A stretch of DNA of 64,000 nt from Panopea generosa (taxonomy: Eukaryota > Mollusca > Bivalvia > Adapedonta > Hiatellidae): NCBI GenBank assembly GCA_029582155.1, contig CM055899.1:76955574-77019573 (forward strand), written 5' to 3'. Each line of letters opens with the position of its first letter. Positions within the stretch are counted from its first letter, which is position 1. A model generated the notes under the pieces. It saw only the letters and a program-made list of their open reading frames with translations. It had not been told where the DNA came from and searched no databases. Of the stretch, positions 23,688-34,779 are shown in pieces. The translations under genes were made by a program, and so were the position numbers.

Positions 23688-24491
23688 TCAAATCTACAAG
23701 TTACGCCACGTAAAACACTCGTTCCAATTGTAATAGATCAACTGCTAGAAGAAACAACAGAAACATGGCGCAATATAGTGTTGCAAATAACACATTGCCC
23801 AGCATACTGACAGTGTTTGTGTTGCTTCTAGGCATTTCAGAAATACAGTAATCGGTCTACCTGTAAATTAAACTTATAATGTATCTACGAGTATGTTCAT
23901 AAATATGTTACAATCATACCGTGTTCATGCCTTATAATTTACAGAGTACAGAGTTTCTTCAGTTTTAGAATTTGCTTCATGTACACATATAATCAAATGG
24001 ATTTTATATGAAACTGAATTCTTGTCAATGGCTGGATTGAACAGGTAGTACTTTTAGACTGTTTCAATGAAGTTTGTTAGTGTGCATTAATAAGAGGAAT
24101 ATTGATTATATCTCTATCTGGTGAATGAGATTCACAGGGGTTAGAGTTAGATTTAAATGGTGGTACATGTATGTCTGATTTCAGGTTTGTATCTGCTGGG
24201 GTGAATGGGGGTATTGTGATGAGGTATTTGTTTTCAGTAAATAACGCCTGTTCCGACAGTACTCTCCACGTTCAGGTGTACGTACGGTATAAGAACGATT
24301 GTTATATTTTTCTATCACAACTGCAGGTTTCCAAGTTTAATCCTATCTTAAGGGATTATAAAGATTTCGCATTTTTGTCGTAATACTGTTTCTGTTTAGT
24401 TTTTTTGTTTGTACAGTTTTTCTCTTACTGTCTTGGGATTTGGAGTACTTTGAATCAGCTGTTTAGGATCAGTAGGCAAGAACGACCTTAT

Positions 24492-25197
24492 CTACCTTCC
24501 CATTAACAATTCAGCTGGGGAAAAACCAGAGTTTAGCGGGGTTGCCCGGTATTCTAGCAATGCTACTGAAAGTTCTGTACCGGACTGTTTGGACTTTTTG
24601 ATCATTTGTTTAGCTATCTTGACGCAAGATTCTGCTAAATCATTGGACTGTGCATAGTGTGGAGAGGATCGAACATGGTAATGTCCCAATCTTTTACAAA
24701 GTCCTGAAAATGTTGCGATTGTGTAGTAACTAGCTCCGTCTGTCACAAGTTTACATGTGCTAAATTACACAAGAGCTGTTTGTGTTGTGTAATTTCCCTA
24801 ATTCAAAATAGTTAGAGTAGTAGTCACATACCAGAAGATACTCTTAACCATCTAATGTAAATACATCAGAGCCTGCAGTTTGCCAGGGATACTCTGGGAT
24901 TTCGTGAGATGCCAGAGGTTCCTTGGGGTTTGAACATCTGTGTTCAATGCATATTTCCCAATTACCAACATGTTTGGAAATATCGGCAGTAATGTTTGGC
25001 AAAAACATTGTATTTCTAGCGCGTCTCAGACATTTCTCAATTCCTAAGTGACCAGTATGTAGAATATCAAGCATACTTGTTCTTAATTTCGAAGGAATGA
25101 TTAACCTTTGACATTTAAAGATAATGTCGTCCATGACACTGAGCTCATCTCTATAAGTCCAGTAATCATGTAGCTGAGTAGGACAATCTGAGCACAA
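24492..25197 (-). pseudogene. Gypsy integrase (broken)
   Basis: The minus-strand frame 25197-24844 carries the N-terminal zinc-binding layout: 'HTGHLGIEKCLRRARNTMF', then 'CIEHRC'. It ends at 'GSDVFTLDG', the first catalytic Asp region. The frame 24746-24492 carries the rest of the core: 'TDGASYY' (second Asp) and 'SSPHYAQSNDLAE' with the catalytic Glu. It continues through 'LLEYRATPLNSGFSPAELL' to 'MGR'. Between the two frames about 100 bp is out of frame or deleted, so no intact enzyme can be made. Confidence 0.9.
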
Positions 25198-25276
25198 TCT
25201 GAGCGCTTTTCCGGCAAACTGACAAAATAACCTGTTTTATATGAACTAACTAAGGGTCTTGGCCTGTGTGTTAATC

Positions 25277-26800
25277 TTATCTCTTGTAACGTTCTGTCAC
25301 TACACGGCAAGTTTTTTGTGACAAAATGTACATGAAGGTTTGTTGCTTCGGACAGTTCTGGATATGTGTTAGGTAGAAATATTCTTGAGAGGTGTCAGCC
25401 AGAGGTATCTGAGTTCCAGGTCGGTCTTCTAAAGCGTCATAACCTTTGAGTTGTAACATCATACGCTGTAACCTAGCTGGTGCTACATAGCTTGCTTTTT
25501 TCATGACTGCTAGAAGCGGTAAATGGTCAGTATATACTGTTATATGGCGACCATATACATATTGTCTAAACCTAGTCATGCCAAATAGAATTGCGTATAG
25601 CTCCTTTTCTATTTGTGCCCAATTTATCTCAGATTGTGTAAGCGACTTGCTTGCGTAAGCTATTGGCTTACCGTCTTGTAACAGTGTTGCGCCTAGACCA
25701 AATTTTGAACTATCACATTGCAAAACAATGTGTTTTATGGGGTCAAAATAAAACAGTATAGGACTTGATGTTTGGGTCAATATGTCTTTCACTTTCTGAA
25801 AAGTCTTAACTTGACGTACTTGCCAGTGAAAAACAACATCTTTCTTTAGTATTTATCGGAGGGGTTGTGTGACCTCTGACAGGTTTGGGGCAAATCTTGA
25901 TATTTTCGTGTTCCGGCTTGTCTTTGGGAGGTTCCATATCTCTGATTGCAGATATTTTTTCAGGGTCGGGTTTGTGCCCTAGGGAGGACAGAACATGACC
26001 AAATATCGTACTTCTAATTTTCAGCATTCAAACGAATATGTTTTTCACGACATCTTTTAAGGACATTTCTTAAGTTTTCATCATGCTCCTTTACAGTGTC
26101 TCCCCAGACTAGGATGTCGTCAATAATGACGCTACATCCTTTAAGACATTCCAGACATTCATCCACTTTGCGCTGATATTCTTGTGATGACCTTAGACCC
26201 ATGGGAGTACGAAGGTATCTGTAACGGCCCAAAAATGTATTGAACGTTGTAAGGTACGATGTCTTGTCGTCAAGTAATAAACTCCAATAGCCTGATGTAC
26301 AGTCAAGCTTTGTGAAAACCTTAGCAGTTGAGAGCTGGGGTAAGATGTTATCTAGGGTTTTTATTGCGTAATGTGGTCTTGAGATAGCTTTGTTAAGGTC
26401 TTTAGGATCTATACAGATTCGAACCTTGTCTGAACCTGGCTTGTTAACTATTACCATTGAATTGACTCATAGTGCTGGAGTGTAAACCTTGGCTATGATG
26501 CCAGCCTTTTCCATGTTTTCCAGTTCCTTGCGAACTTTGTCCTGAATTGCTACAGGGACACGTCAGGGAGGATGTACTACAGGCGTACAATGTTTATCTA
26601 CTTTGATAGAACATTTCCCAAGAAGACGACCAATACCACGAAAGAGTGCATTGTATTGTGTCAAAACAGTATCCTTAGTGAGGGATGTACTGGGGGTATC
26701 TACATACATCACAATCTTTATCAAATTTAATTCAATGCAGGTTTGGAGACCTAGGATTGGTGATCTATCTGTACGAACGACATAGAAATCAACTTCTTCA
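25277..26800 (-). pseudogene. Gypsy reverse transcriptase-RNase H (broken)
   Basis: The upstream connection (about 26800-26600) reads 'DRSPILGLQTCIELNL' and 'NALFRGIGRLLGKC'. The RT then reads 'QDKVRKELENMEKAGIIAKV' and, in 26457-26014, 'VNKPGSDKVRICIDPKDLNK', 'FTKLDCTSGYWSL' and the active-site box 'VIIDDILVWG' (canonical YVDD altered to VIIDD). A frameshift precedes 'LSSLGHKPDPEKISAIRDME' (26027-25806). RNase H follows in 25792-25277 with 'LQCDSSKFGLGATLLQDGKP', 'ALYAILFG'-like and 'VYTDHLPL' blocks carrying the acidic residues. At least two in-frame TGA codons occur near 26460 and 26565. The element is dead. Confidence 0.92.
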
Positions 26801-26899
26801 GAGTGTGACTTGTATCTACATGTTAATGTGATACTACCAACTTTGCACCATTGTATGCAATTAGCTTTTTTTTACAGAGGTTGTTATGTTGAGTGTTTG

Positions 26900-27210
26900 T
26901 CAAATTTTTTCTGTCAAAATGTTGCAACTGGCACCGGTGTCTAATTTTAAAGGAATTAGTGAATGTTTCGGACCAACCTGAATATCAGCAAATACCTGAT
27001 TGTCCTTTGAATTAATAAATCCACGTGAAAATTATCACTGTCACTTTTACTATACTCCCCGATGTTCCTAATGCCATGAAAACAACGTTTCTTTTTGGCA
27101 CGGTACACATTTTAAAAGTGATTCCATTTTTTACAGAATAAGCACTGTTTGCCTTTGGCGGGGCATACTGGGTGTATCCGTTGGTGTCCACAATTTCCAC
27201 ATTTGGTGTT
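26900..27210 (-). pseudogene. Gypsy zinc knuckle and protease (broken)
   Basis: The minus frame near 27205-27110 reads 'CGNCGHQRIHPVCPAKGKQC' and then 'LFCKKWNHF', a CCHC-type gag knuckle of the Gypsy kind. About 250 bp further on 'LKLDTGASCNILT' (about 26960-26920) shows the DTGA active site of the aspartic protease. Stops and a frameshift lie between them. Confidence 0.85.
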
Positions 27211-27412
27211 GTTTATGTCCTTTTTGTTGTTGTGTTCTGGATTGCGGGTGGTTTTCCTATGTTTGATGTGGCTCTTGTTCCCCTTCCAGTGTGGCTGCTT
27301 GACGTCGTTGACATCATGTTATTTTTCCATCGATTTTAGCTGTGTCTGAGAATATTCATAGGTTTGTGCTATTTGAATAGCTTTGTCCATGGATAATGTA
27401 TCACCTTCCGTG

Positions 27413-27688
27413 TTAAGTTTGGGTTGAACGTATTCCCAAAAATTTCTTGAATAATGTGTCAAGCTTCTTATTTTCCTCTGCGGTTAAATTCCACAATTTA
27501 TGGATATCTCGTCCCTTCTGACCAATCCATAAAAGTAAGTACATGTACGTGCATTTCGTTTCTTCGTCTTTATCCTTTAAAGGACCGTTGACGATAAGAT
27601 CTACATGATCTTTATATTGTTGCCATGCTTCAGGCAAGTTTGTGGAAGTCCAGTCCACTGGTAGTGTTGGTACATCGTTAAGTTCCAT
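27413..27688 (-). pseudogene. Gypsy gag N-terminal part
   Basis: 91 codons starting MELNDVPTLPVDW, with 'LPEAWQQYKDHVDLIVNGPL' and 'TYMYLLLWIGQKGRDI', the usual gag opening of this Gypsy type ('W..F...W..F....L....L.....YLLL.IG..GR.I'). The start lies 77 bp downstream of the primer-binding site. The frame breaks at the low-coordinate end; residual gag continues toward the knuckle in other frames. Confidence 0.8.
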
Positions 27689-27764
27689 TGTAATTTCAAG
27701 TGATGAATGTTGATGAATCTGTGATTAATCCAAAATAGCAATGCACAAATGTCACAAATTCAGA

Positions 27765-27782
27765 CTGTAACTTCTGACACCA
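27765..27782 (-). promoter_or_regulatory. Primer-binding site of the Gypsy element
   Basis: On the minus strand TGGTGTCAGAAGTTACAG begins directly after the LTR terminus ...CAACA. A TGG start complementary to a tRNA CCA end is the standard form. I did not match the priming tRNA. Confidence 0.7.
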
Positions 27783-27990
27783 TGTTGTGTTTGTGGTATA
27801 CACAGGAACACATACTAATTCTATTGAAGTAATGGAACTAAAATGAACGACGCAAAGCGTGTGCTCTAACTTAGATGTTTAATGCTCAGTATCAAAGTAG
27901 CAAGTGATTCATGGTATGAAAACGCATATAATTATAGTGGCAAATTATAATAGTATTTCTTATTCTAAGTAAAGGGAAGTAACCACAACA
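27783..27990 (-). repeat. 5' LTR of the Gypsy element (208 bp)
   Basis: On the minus strand it starts TGTTGTGGTTACTTCC and ends ACCACAAACACAACA, giving TG...CA termini in a 7-bp inverted repeat (TGTTGTG/CACAACA), directly followed by the primer-binding site. A matching 3' LTR was not found near 24 kb. Confidence 0.75.
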
Positions 27991-28339
27991 TAGAATGTGC
28001 TGAAGAGTAATCATGAGCTATGAACACGTGTACAGATAACACAACACTTAGACAAGCTAACGGTCTATAGGTAAACACTATATTGTACTATTGAAACGAA
28101 ATTATGTGTTTAAAGATATTATCCATTACTTAAACAAATTATCAAAATTATCCATTACAATTACAAAATTGTCAGTTTGATTTAAATTAAACACCACTTC
28201 AAAAACGTTTTCAAAATGGAGTAAATCTTTAACATAAATTTATTTGACAGTTGTTTTAACCGATGCCACAGCGTAAATTAACACCTCCTATTCCGGCTCT
28301 CTGTCTATCCCAGTCCATGGCATCAAAGAAGCCGCATTT

Positions 28340-28720
28340 TAGGTCACCTGAGACTTTGTATCAAGGGATCGCCTTTTGTCCGTCGTCGTCCGTCGTGCGT
28401 TGTACGTAAACAATTGACAATTTCGACTTCTTCTCAAAAACCGTAAGCTCTATCGTAATGAAATTATGTATGCAACTTTAGTACCTAAGGGTGTATCAAA
28501 ATTGTTAATTGCATGGTCCCCACCACCTGCGGCCTTGGAGGCGGGGCCAAATAGCCAAATTTACGGAAAACTTTGAAAATCATCTTCTTACTACCGAAAG
28601 CACTGGGAAACAAATGGTGACCATGATTACGGACGCGTATAGGTCCTCTATAACCGCTCTGCTACTAGACCACACACTTCACAGTATTCAAGAGTAGGCA
28701 ATAATTTGTCTAAAAAAACT
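28340..28720 (+). repeat. 'aggtcacctgagac' / GTCCGTCGTCCGTC repeat
   Basis: Starts 'taggtcacctgagactttgt', then 'tttgtccgtcgtcgtccgtc', 'ttctcaaaaaccgtaagct' and 'gcatggtccccaccacctgc'. This order is one I know as abundant in bivalve genomes (memory). A minus-strand copy appears at 44690-45012. Confidence 0.65.
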
Positions 28721-29997
28721 ACTTCGAAAATATACTATGTCCAACTTTAAAAGTATTGACGGACCTATACAAGTGACATATTGATAAATGCATATTAGTT
28801 TTTAACATCATACATCAAAATCGAACTAACCAGTTACTGTTACTTATCACAAGCGATATAATGAATTACAAGATCCGAGGCCGCTACGTATTGCGTTTAC
28901 ACGTGTTAGATTCGAACTCACCGTAAAAGTAACCACTTCCCTTGACTGAGATCAGATGTCGGTTTAGACATAGACTTTTTGCTTGTGTTTTTATTACATC
29001 TAAATGCTTCAGCTAGGGTAGGCGTACTTATATTTAACGGATCAAAAGTACTGTATCAAGAATAACTATATATCATGATATATGGTTCTTATGTTTGTAA
29101 AAGGTTAGGGTTGTTATTTTGTTTACTTTGTTGCTGTTAATAAATGACATGCTATCCGAGAACCATTTGCTATTTAATAAAACACCTATACATTTGGAAA
29201 TAATCTCTTCAAACTACTAACATTTAATATCGCCGTTAGTCAATTTCTTTGTTGTTTGTTCAGTTTTGATCGGCGTTTGAAATGGATGTATTTCAAGAAA
29301 ACATATGATTTTTTGAAAACTATGGTTTGAGCCAATCTACGATTCATTTGAATGATTATAAAATATTACGAATAATTGTTTGTTTACGTTGATTTTTGTC
29401 GTAAGTTTTTATATTTTCTCACTTATAGCTCCATCAATCAACAAATCCAAACATTTCATTTTGGGGGAGCATATTGCATAAACAACGGATACTTTTACAA
29501 TGCAGAGTGTTTATATGGGAACATTCCTACAGCCAATGAATGCAGTTAAAAATTTCAATATATGGCTTGAAGGGAATGGCTAATGACTAAAATAGTAATC
29601 TGATTATAGACGATTACAAAACTTTGTGTATTATACATTGTGAATTGGAAATTCCGTTGTTGTGATTTTAATTATCTCACTTTATCATATATAATTTATG
29701 CTGAATACAGCTGTCTTTGTATTAGATGAATCAGTTTGATTAAAAAGTCGAGGTTCAGATATCTATTGTATATTGCTTTAGTACATGTATTATATTTAAT
29801 TCCATATCAACAATATTTTTGTTTTATTTCCAAATTGTTTTCTTATATATTAAGCCGACATTAGAAAATACATTTTGATATTTGCTTTCTTTTCTAGCTC
29901 TTTTTCTGTTTATGCTATGTTGAGCAAGTGAAACGCATCGTTGAGATGACACCATTAACATAAAAAATAGCATAGTATGAAATAGATAAAAAAATGG
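28721..29997. other. AT-rich unannotated stretch
   Basis: No coding, array or RNA signal recognised. Confidence 0.45.
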
Positions 29998-30235
29998 TCG
30001 TAGGTCCGATCCCCTGCCGGGTCATACCAAAGAGTGAAAAATTGTACCAGAAGCTTCTTTGCTTGACGCTCAGTATTTAAAGGATAGTTCTAGGTTTGGT
30101 CATCCCGATGTCAGTCAAGTGCAACTGGGTGGGGCATCATACCATGTGTCTGTAGCATGATACTTCAGTGTGACAGTGCTCAGAATTGTGTCTCAAGTAA
30201 ACACCGTCGCGAGATGACTGAAAAATTATTGAAAG
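29998..30235 (+). mobile_element. SINE family B, 5'-truncated copy
   Basis: Begins within the box B region ('taggtccgatcccctgccgg'), then 'ggtcataccaaagag', 'gcatcataccatgtgtctgt' and 'agtaaacaccgtcgcgaga'. These are in the same order as the element at 13205-13462. Confidence 0.8.
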
Positions 30236-30240
30236 CGATG

Positions 30241-31051
30241 CTACCTTTCATTTTGCAGGTTCGTAAATACGGGAGTATAACACAAAATGTTATTTTTCAA
30301 ATTTATTTACAGGAGTATGACAGGCAAGCTTAAATCGGCTTTACAATCTTCACAATGTTACCTTTCATTTTGCAAGTACATATTTATGGGAGCATAACAT
30401 GAAAGCTGAGATCGGCTTTTCAATCTTCACAATGTTACCTTTCATTTTGCAAGTACATATTTACGGGAGTATAACAGGAAAGCTGAGATCGGCTTTTCAA
30501 TCTTCACAATGTTACTTTTCATTTTGCAGGAACATATTTATGGAAGCATAACATGAAAGCTTAAATCGGCTTTTCAATCTTCACAATGTTACCTTTCATT
30601 TTGCAAGTACATACTTACGGGAGCATAACATGAAAGCTTAAATCGGCTTTTCAATCTTCACAATGTAACCTTTCATTTTGCAAGTACATATTTACAAGTG
30701 TATAACAGGAAAGCTTAAACCGGGTTTGCAATCTTCAACAGTTACCTTTCATTTTGCAGGTGCATATTTACGGGAGTATAACAGGAAAGCTTAAACCGTG
30801 TTTGCAAACTTCACGGTGTTTCCTTTCATTTTGCAGGTACATATTTACGGGAGTATAACAAGAACGATTAAACCGGGTTTGCAAACTTCACGGTGTTACC
30901 TTTCATTCTGCAGGTACATATTTACGGGAGTATAACAAGAACTATTAAACCGGGTTTGCAAACATCATGGTGATACCTTTCATTGTGCAGGTACATATTT
31001 ACGGGATTATAACAAGAACGATTAAACCGGGTTTGCAAACTACACAATGTT
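30241..31051 (+). repeat. 77-bp minisatellite
   Basis: About 10.5 copies of a 77-bp unit: cctttcattttgcaagtaca, tatttacgggagtataacag, gaaagcttaaatcggctttt, caatcttcacaatgtta. Later copies shift to 'accgggtttgcaaacttca'. Single units of the same sequence occur outside the array at about 32240 and 33930, inside copies of a dispersed repeat. Confidence 0.92.
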
Positions 31052-31135
31052 CGGGTTATCTCCACGTGTTGAATTCCTATTTGTCTCTTAAACATCATTA
31101 TTTTACACGATTATGACATGTTGCAAATATTCTTA
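31052..31135 (+). repeat. Dispersed repeat (31-34 kb family), partial copy
   Basis: 'ctccacgtgttgaattccta', 'ttaaacatcattattttaca' and 'tgacatgttgcaaat' match copies at 32225-32420, 32860-33130 and 33895-34115. Here it adjoins the 77-bp array. Confidence 0.65.
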
Positions 31136-31414
31136 ACTCTGTACGATACTCAGGTCAGCTTAATGGCCTCTCAATAAATAGTACTCAGTACTGGTTCTAA
31201 CAAGGAAACACCCTAGAGATCAATTCATATAACCTCTGATCTTTTTTTGCAATCAAACTAGAATAAATTAGCATAATCTAGTACTAAAACATACTACAAG
31301 TGTGCCTCACTCAAGAACGGATCACTATATCCTGGTTAGATTGTTTTAAGAAGGCAACTGTGTAAATTCCTGGAACGAATTTATGCCATTGGTATTGGCG
31401 GCCAATATCCTATA

Positions 31415-31665
31415 CAGTCTTCCGTGGCCTAGTGGTTTAGACGTCCTTCTCAAAAAACGGGATGTCGAAGGTTCGAATTCCGCTGGAAGAACTTGTTTTT
31501 TCTTCTGATGCGGGCGGTTCTCGTCCAGCAGCTAGCTAAATTGAGGGGTACCGAATATCTTACAGCCTGATAGTTTTCTGGAACTGTGTACAGCATAAAT
31601 TGGCTCATAAACTCATTGTCGCTGGCCCTTTCGATAGGGATGGCGATATAATAAACTAACAATTC
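31415..31665 (+). mobile_element. tRNA-derived SINE (family C)
   Basis: The head (about 31420-31492) is tRNA-like. It has box A TGGCCTAGTGGTTTAGACG, box B GGTTCGAATTCC and acceptor-like ends TCTTCC...GGAAGA. The body contains 'cagcagctagctaaattgag', 'ggtaccgaatatcttacagc' and 'ctggccctttcgataggga'. The anticodon arm has a bulge and the T stem mismatches, so it is a SINE, not a tRNA gene. Confidence 0.85.
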
Positions 31666-31769
31666 ACTTAGCGTAGTGATTTCCTAGGTACTGCATACTG
31701 CTCCCACTTTGTCACAACAGAACAAACACAATAGATAAACAAAAATATAAGTGTACATGTATAAGCTTA

Positions 31770-32165
31770 GGTGTAAGCCAACCATTGATTTTTGTTCTTT
31801 ATTCTATAGTAAATAAATAACAAATGTCTGAATGTTTGTCATTCATATAGAGAACAAATGAAGGAGGTGAAACGTACATGTTATTGTTTGTCAATCTATA
31901 CACTACTTAAATATGATGAGAAAAATAGGGGCCATGCATCATCCTAGAGACTTCTGTCCCTAAACCGTGTTTTGATACCACAATTTCAAAGTACCATTTT
32001 TTTTCTAAATATACAATTCAAACGTCACACTGCTTTCAAAATGTTCAACAGACATCAATAATGCCATTGCAATAATAAAAAAATAAGCATTCAAAAAAGG
32101 AAAATGTATTTTTAAATAAGAAGAAATAAGAGTTATTTATAACTGCCATGACACTACCCTACTGA
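31770..32165 (+). repeat. Dispersed ~400-bp repeat, copy 1 (also at 45098-45545)
   Basis: Shares with the second copy 'aggtgtaagccaaccattga', 'attctatagtaaataa', 'tgtctgaatgtttgtcattc', 'gacatcaataatgccatt' and 'gagttatttataactgccat'. It is non-coding in both places. Ends were judged by eye. Confidence 0.8.
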
Positions 32166-32224
32166 CACATTTCCTTGTTTTCAATGCTATACCTTAAACC
32201 AAGTATGAGAAGCACTGGGATACT

Positions 32225-32420
32225 GAAACCTAGTTTACACATTTCACAATGTTACTTTTCATTTTGCAGGTACAGATGGAAAACATTAATTTGATAAAGT
32301 AGAACAATATTGTTGTGCTGATTCATCCAGTTGTGACCGGGCATGTTGCAAGTTTTGTCTACGATACTATACGTGTTTTATTCCTATCAATCTTATTAAC
32401 ATCAATATTTTAGACAGGAC
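32225..32420 (+). repeat. Dispersed repeat (31-34 kb family)
   Basis: Contains a lone 77-bp-like segment ('cacaatgttacttttcattt', 'tgcaggtac'), then 'gtgaccgggcatgttgcaag' and 'aacatcaatattttagaca', as in the 33895-34115 copy. Confidence 0.6.
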
Positions 32421-32499
32421 AAGCTACAGAAGTTTTCATCTATGTTTAATGGATCAGTAGTAAAACAAAGCTGGTCGGTATTTCAGGTTATATATGGCA

Positions 32500-32693
32500 T
32501 AACCAATTTTATTGGTGGAGGAAGACCTCACAATAAATCTGAGCAAAACCACCGTTCTTTCGTAAGTAACTGGCAAACTTTCTCACATCAAGTTTATGAA
32601 CGGAGCGAGACTCGAACATACGACCTCAGCAGTGAGAGTTTAAGCGATCTTGATACAATGACTTGGACCACTTGGGTCACGGAGGGCCCTCTA
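32500..32693 (-). mobile_element. SINE family D, minus strand
   Basis: Shares with 53395-53575 'ggtggag.aagacctca', 'aactggcaaactttctcaca' and 'gagcgagactcgaac'. The minus-strand head has a box B-like segment near the 'actcgaacatacgacc' complement and ends at 'cacggagg'. Confidence 0.75.
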
Positions 32694-32859
32694 TTGTGTA
32701 AGTAGTGGATTGAAGATAACATGAGTTAGAGTTTAGAGAAAAGAGTTTATGGTAAATTTATGTTAACGTTCTGTACAACATACAGCTATATTCGTTACAT
32801 CCATCACGTTCATGTCATGACATACATTACACTGGATTTTCATTACAATAGTTTAAGGT

Positions 32860-33130
32860 TAAACCAGGTTTAAGAGTCACTAAAAAACTTATTGTACACA
32901 TTACGGCAACAAAATATGTCTAAATCGTAGAATGTTACGTTCCATTAGGTGTAAATCGTTTGTGAGAAGTTAAAAGAATAGTGTTGTACTGATCAAGTGA
33001 GACTTGGCGAACCCTGTTGTAAGTTAACATGGTTTAAATGCATAATCGACGTGTTGTATTCTTTAAACTTTCTTAAATATTATTATTTTACATCAATCTA
33101 TGACATGCTGCAAATGTGTGTATCTTTATA
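32860..33130 (+). repeat. Dispersed repeat (31-34 kb family)
   Basis: 'aaccaggtttaagagtcac', 'gaaccctgttgtaagttaac', 'atcgacgtgttgtattcttt' and 'attattattttacatcaat' align in order with 33895-34115. Confidence 0.65.
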
Positions 33131-33177
33131 TAATAGTTTTTTTTCTCTTAATGGTAATTGTCAGTACTAAACTAAAC

Positions 33178-33260
33178 AGGGCCAGTAGTGCAGTGGATAG
33201 AGTGTTAGCCGTTCATGCTAGAGGTTGAGTTCGATCCTGGGCTCGGCAGGATTGCTTCTA
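33178..33260 (+). mobile_element. tRNA-like SINE head (family E)
   Basis: Box A-like TAGTGCAGTGGATAGAG and box B GAGTTCGATCC are spaced about 35 bp apart, closed by 'ctgggctcggcag'. The acceptor ends do not pair well, so I call it a SINE head or tRNA pseudogene. Confidence 0.65.
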
Positions 33261-33514
33261 AAAAGTATAACCAATCTATCTTCTGCAGAGTTAGAAGTTG
33301 TATTCTTTATTCATCATCTTCATATCTATTATCTTCAAAATAAGATTAAATGAAACTGTAACCTAATTGTTATCTATAATTTAAAATAAAGCACTGCATA
33401 CAACGTGGTTGTCAATTTCGATCAATATTTTAAAGATATTGTGTCCGGAAAAAATGCACTAAATCTAAATAAATTGCAGTTGTTTAGTGTTGATTTTAAC
33501 AATTATTTCGTTAA

Positions 33515-33625
33515 ATCGCAACAGTGTCTGGTAAAACAGTATTCTGAACGCTGTCACACATAGAGTATCATGCCGCAAACACAAGGTATGATACTCAACC
33601 CAGTCATATTATACTGACAAACATA
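33515..33625 (-). mobile_element. SINE family B, 3' body fragment
   Basis: The minus strand reads 'GTCAGTATAATATGACTGGG', 'AGTATCATACCTTGTGTTTG' and 'CGGCATGATACTC', matching the body at 13205-13462. Confidence 0.75.
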
Positions 33626-33743
33626 CATATTGTATAAATAATGCATTAAAAACAACGTAAGCTTAAAGCTAAGAGCAATATGAAACAATTTGAGCTGAAA
33701 ATACAATTATTTGAAAGTTCATCTGAACAATAAAACTGCATTT

Positions 33744-33890
33744 ATTACAATAGTACATAAGGGTTCATTACAATAGTACATAAGGGTCATTACAATAGTA
33801 CATAAGGGTTCATTACAATAGTACATAAGGGTCATTACAATAGTACATAAGGGTTCATTACAATAGTACATAAGGGTTCATTACAATAGT
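33744..33890 (+). repeat. 22/23-bp minisatellite
   Basis: About 6.5 copies of attacaatagtacataagg + gt(t)c. Alternate units differ by one T. Confidence 0.93.
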
Positions 33891-33894
33891 ATAA

Positions 33895-34115
33895 GCTTAA
33901 ACCTTGAGTATAAAAGCTATCGGGACGCTTAAACCGGGCTTAAACATTTTACAATTTTACCTTTTATTTGCAGGTATTCCTCACCTAGTTAAATGATAGT
34001 ATTGTAATACTCCAGTGGTAATTGAGCAACCTTGCTGTAAGTTAACATGTTTAGGATAATCTACGTGTCACTTCCTTTAAATGTCTTAAACATCAGTATT
34101 TTACATTGTACAACA
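33895..34115 (+). repeat. Dispersed repeat (31-34 kb family), best copy
   Basis: Runs from 'taagcttaaaccttgagt' through a lone 77-bp-like unit ('acaattttaccttttatttg', 'caggta'), 'gcaaccttgctgtaagttaa', 'tctacgtgtcacttccttta' and 'aacatcagtattttacattg'. Confidence 0.65.
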
Positions 34116-34289
34116 TATTTCTGTTTTAATAAGGCGGTAATCGAACTATTAAACGGTTTAAAATAATTATAAAGTGTGTTTCTAATCACTGCCACCCCAT
34201 GATTGGTTTCATTCAGCTGATCATTTCATATGAAATGAAACTGAAAAGAACATGACTTTGTACATGTTTAACTTATATGTGAAATATTT

Positions 34290-34430
34290 GCCTCAAGAAG
34301 GGGGTCGGCTTTATATTAACTATTTGTCCCATGAAGGGGATTGTGATTTATGGGATTTATTTGCCACACCGCATGAAGAGGATTATGATTTGTGTAATTT
34401 ATTTGCCCCATGAAGGGGATTTTTTTATTC
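34290..34430 (+). repeat. Short tandem repeat (~45-50 bp, 3 copies)
   Basis: 'tatttgtcccatgaagggga', 'tatttgccacaccgcatgaa' and 'tatttgccccatgaagggga', each followed by tt(g/a)tgatttat-like sequence. Confidence 0.7.
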
Positions 34431-34779
34431 ACATATTGAGTCGTGGCCAAACAATGCCAAACTTAAAATGGTAATGTATGTAATTTAATACACATCCACG
34501 GTACTGAGAAGCGTTTTTTTAGAATATAGGCCGAGGAATCTGAGGACGTATTTTGAGCTGTTGATATTGTGTTTACGATGAAGTATTGAGATTCACCATG
34601 TTAGAATTGATTGATATGTGTAATTAAATTGTGTTGATGCTTATTCTGATATTCACAAAGTGAATAGATACAGAACTGGTCTGTAATTGTTAATATTCTG
34701 ATGAAAACTTATGCAGAGATATAACTGCTATGTTGAGAGTGACGGAGGGTCGTATATGAGATATTATGTAAACTGCCAT

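Larger units (their letters stand above)
24050..27990 (-). mobile_element. Ty3/Gypsy LTR retrotransposon relic, minus strand
   Basis: Gene order on the minus strand is LTR, primer-binding site, gag, zinc knuckle, protease, reverse transcriptase, RNase H, integrase, which is the Ty3/Gypsy order. Many stops and frameshifts break it. Integrase C-terminal remnants ('VVIEKYNNRSYTVRTPE') extend to about 24250, and a Thr/Pro-rich tail to about 24050. Only one LTR was found, at the high-coordinate (5') end; the 3' LTR is missing or unrecognisable. Confidence 0.9.

Noticed and set aside
24171..24383. Plus-strand 70-codon frame
   Set aside because: Antisense to the integrase C-terminal remnant of the Gypsy element.
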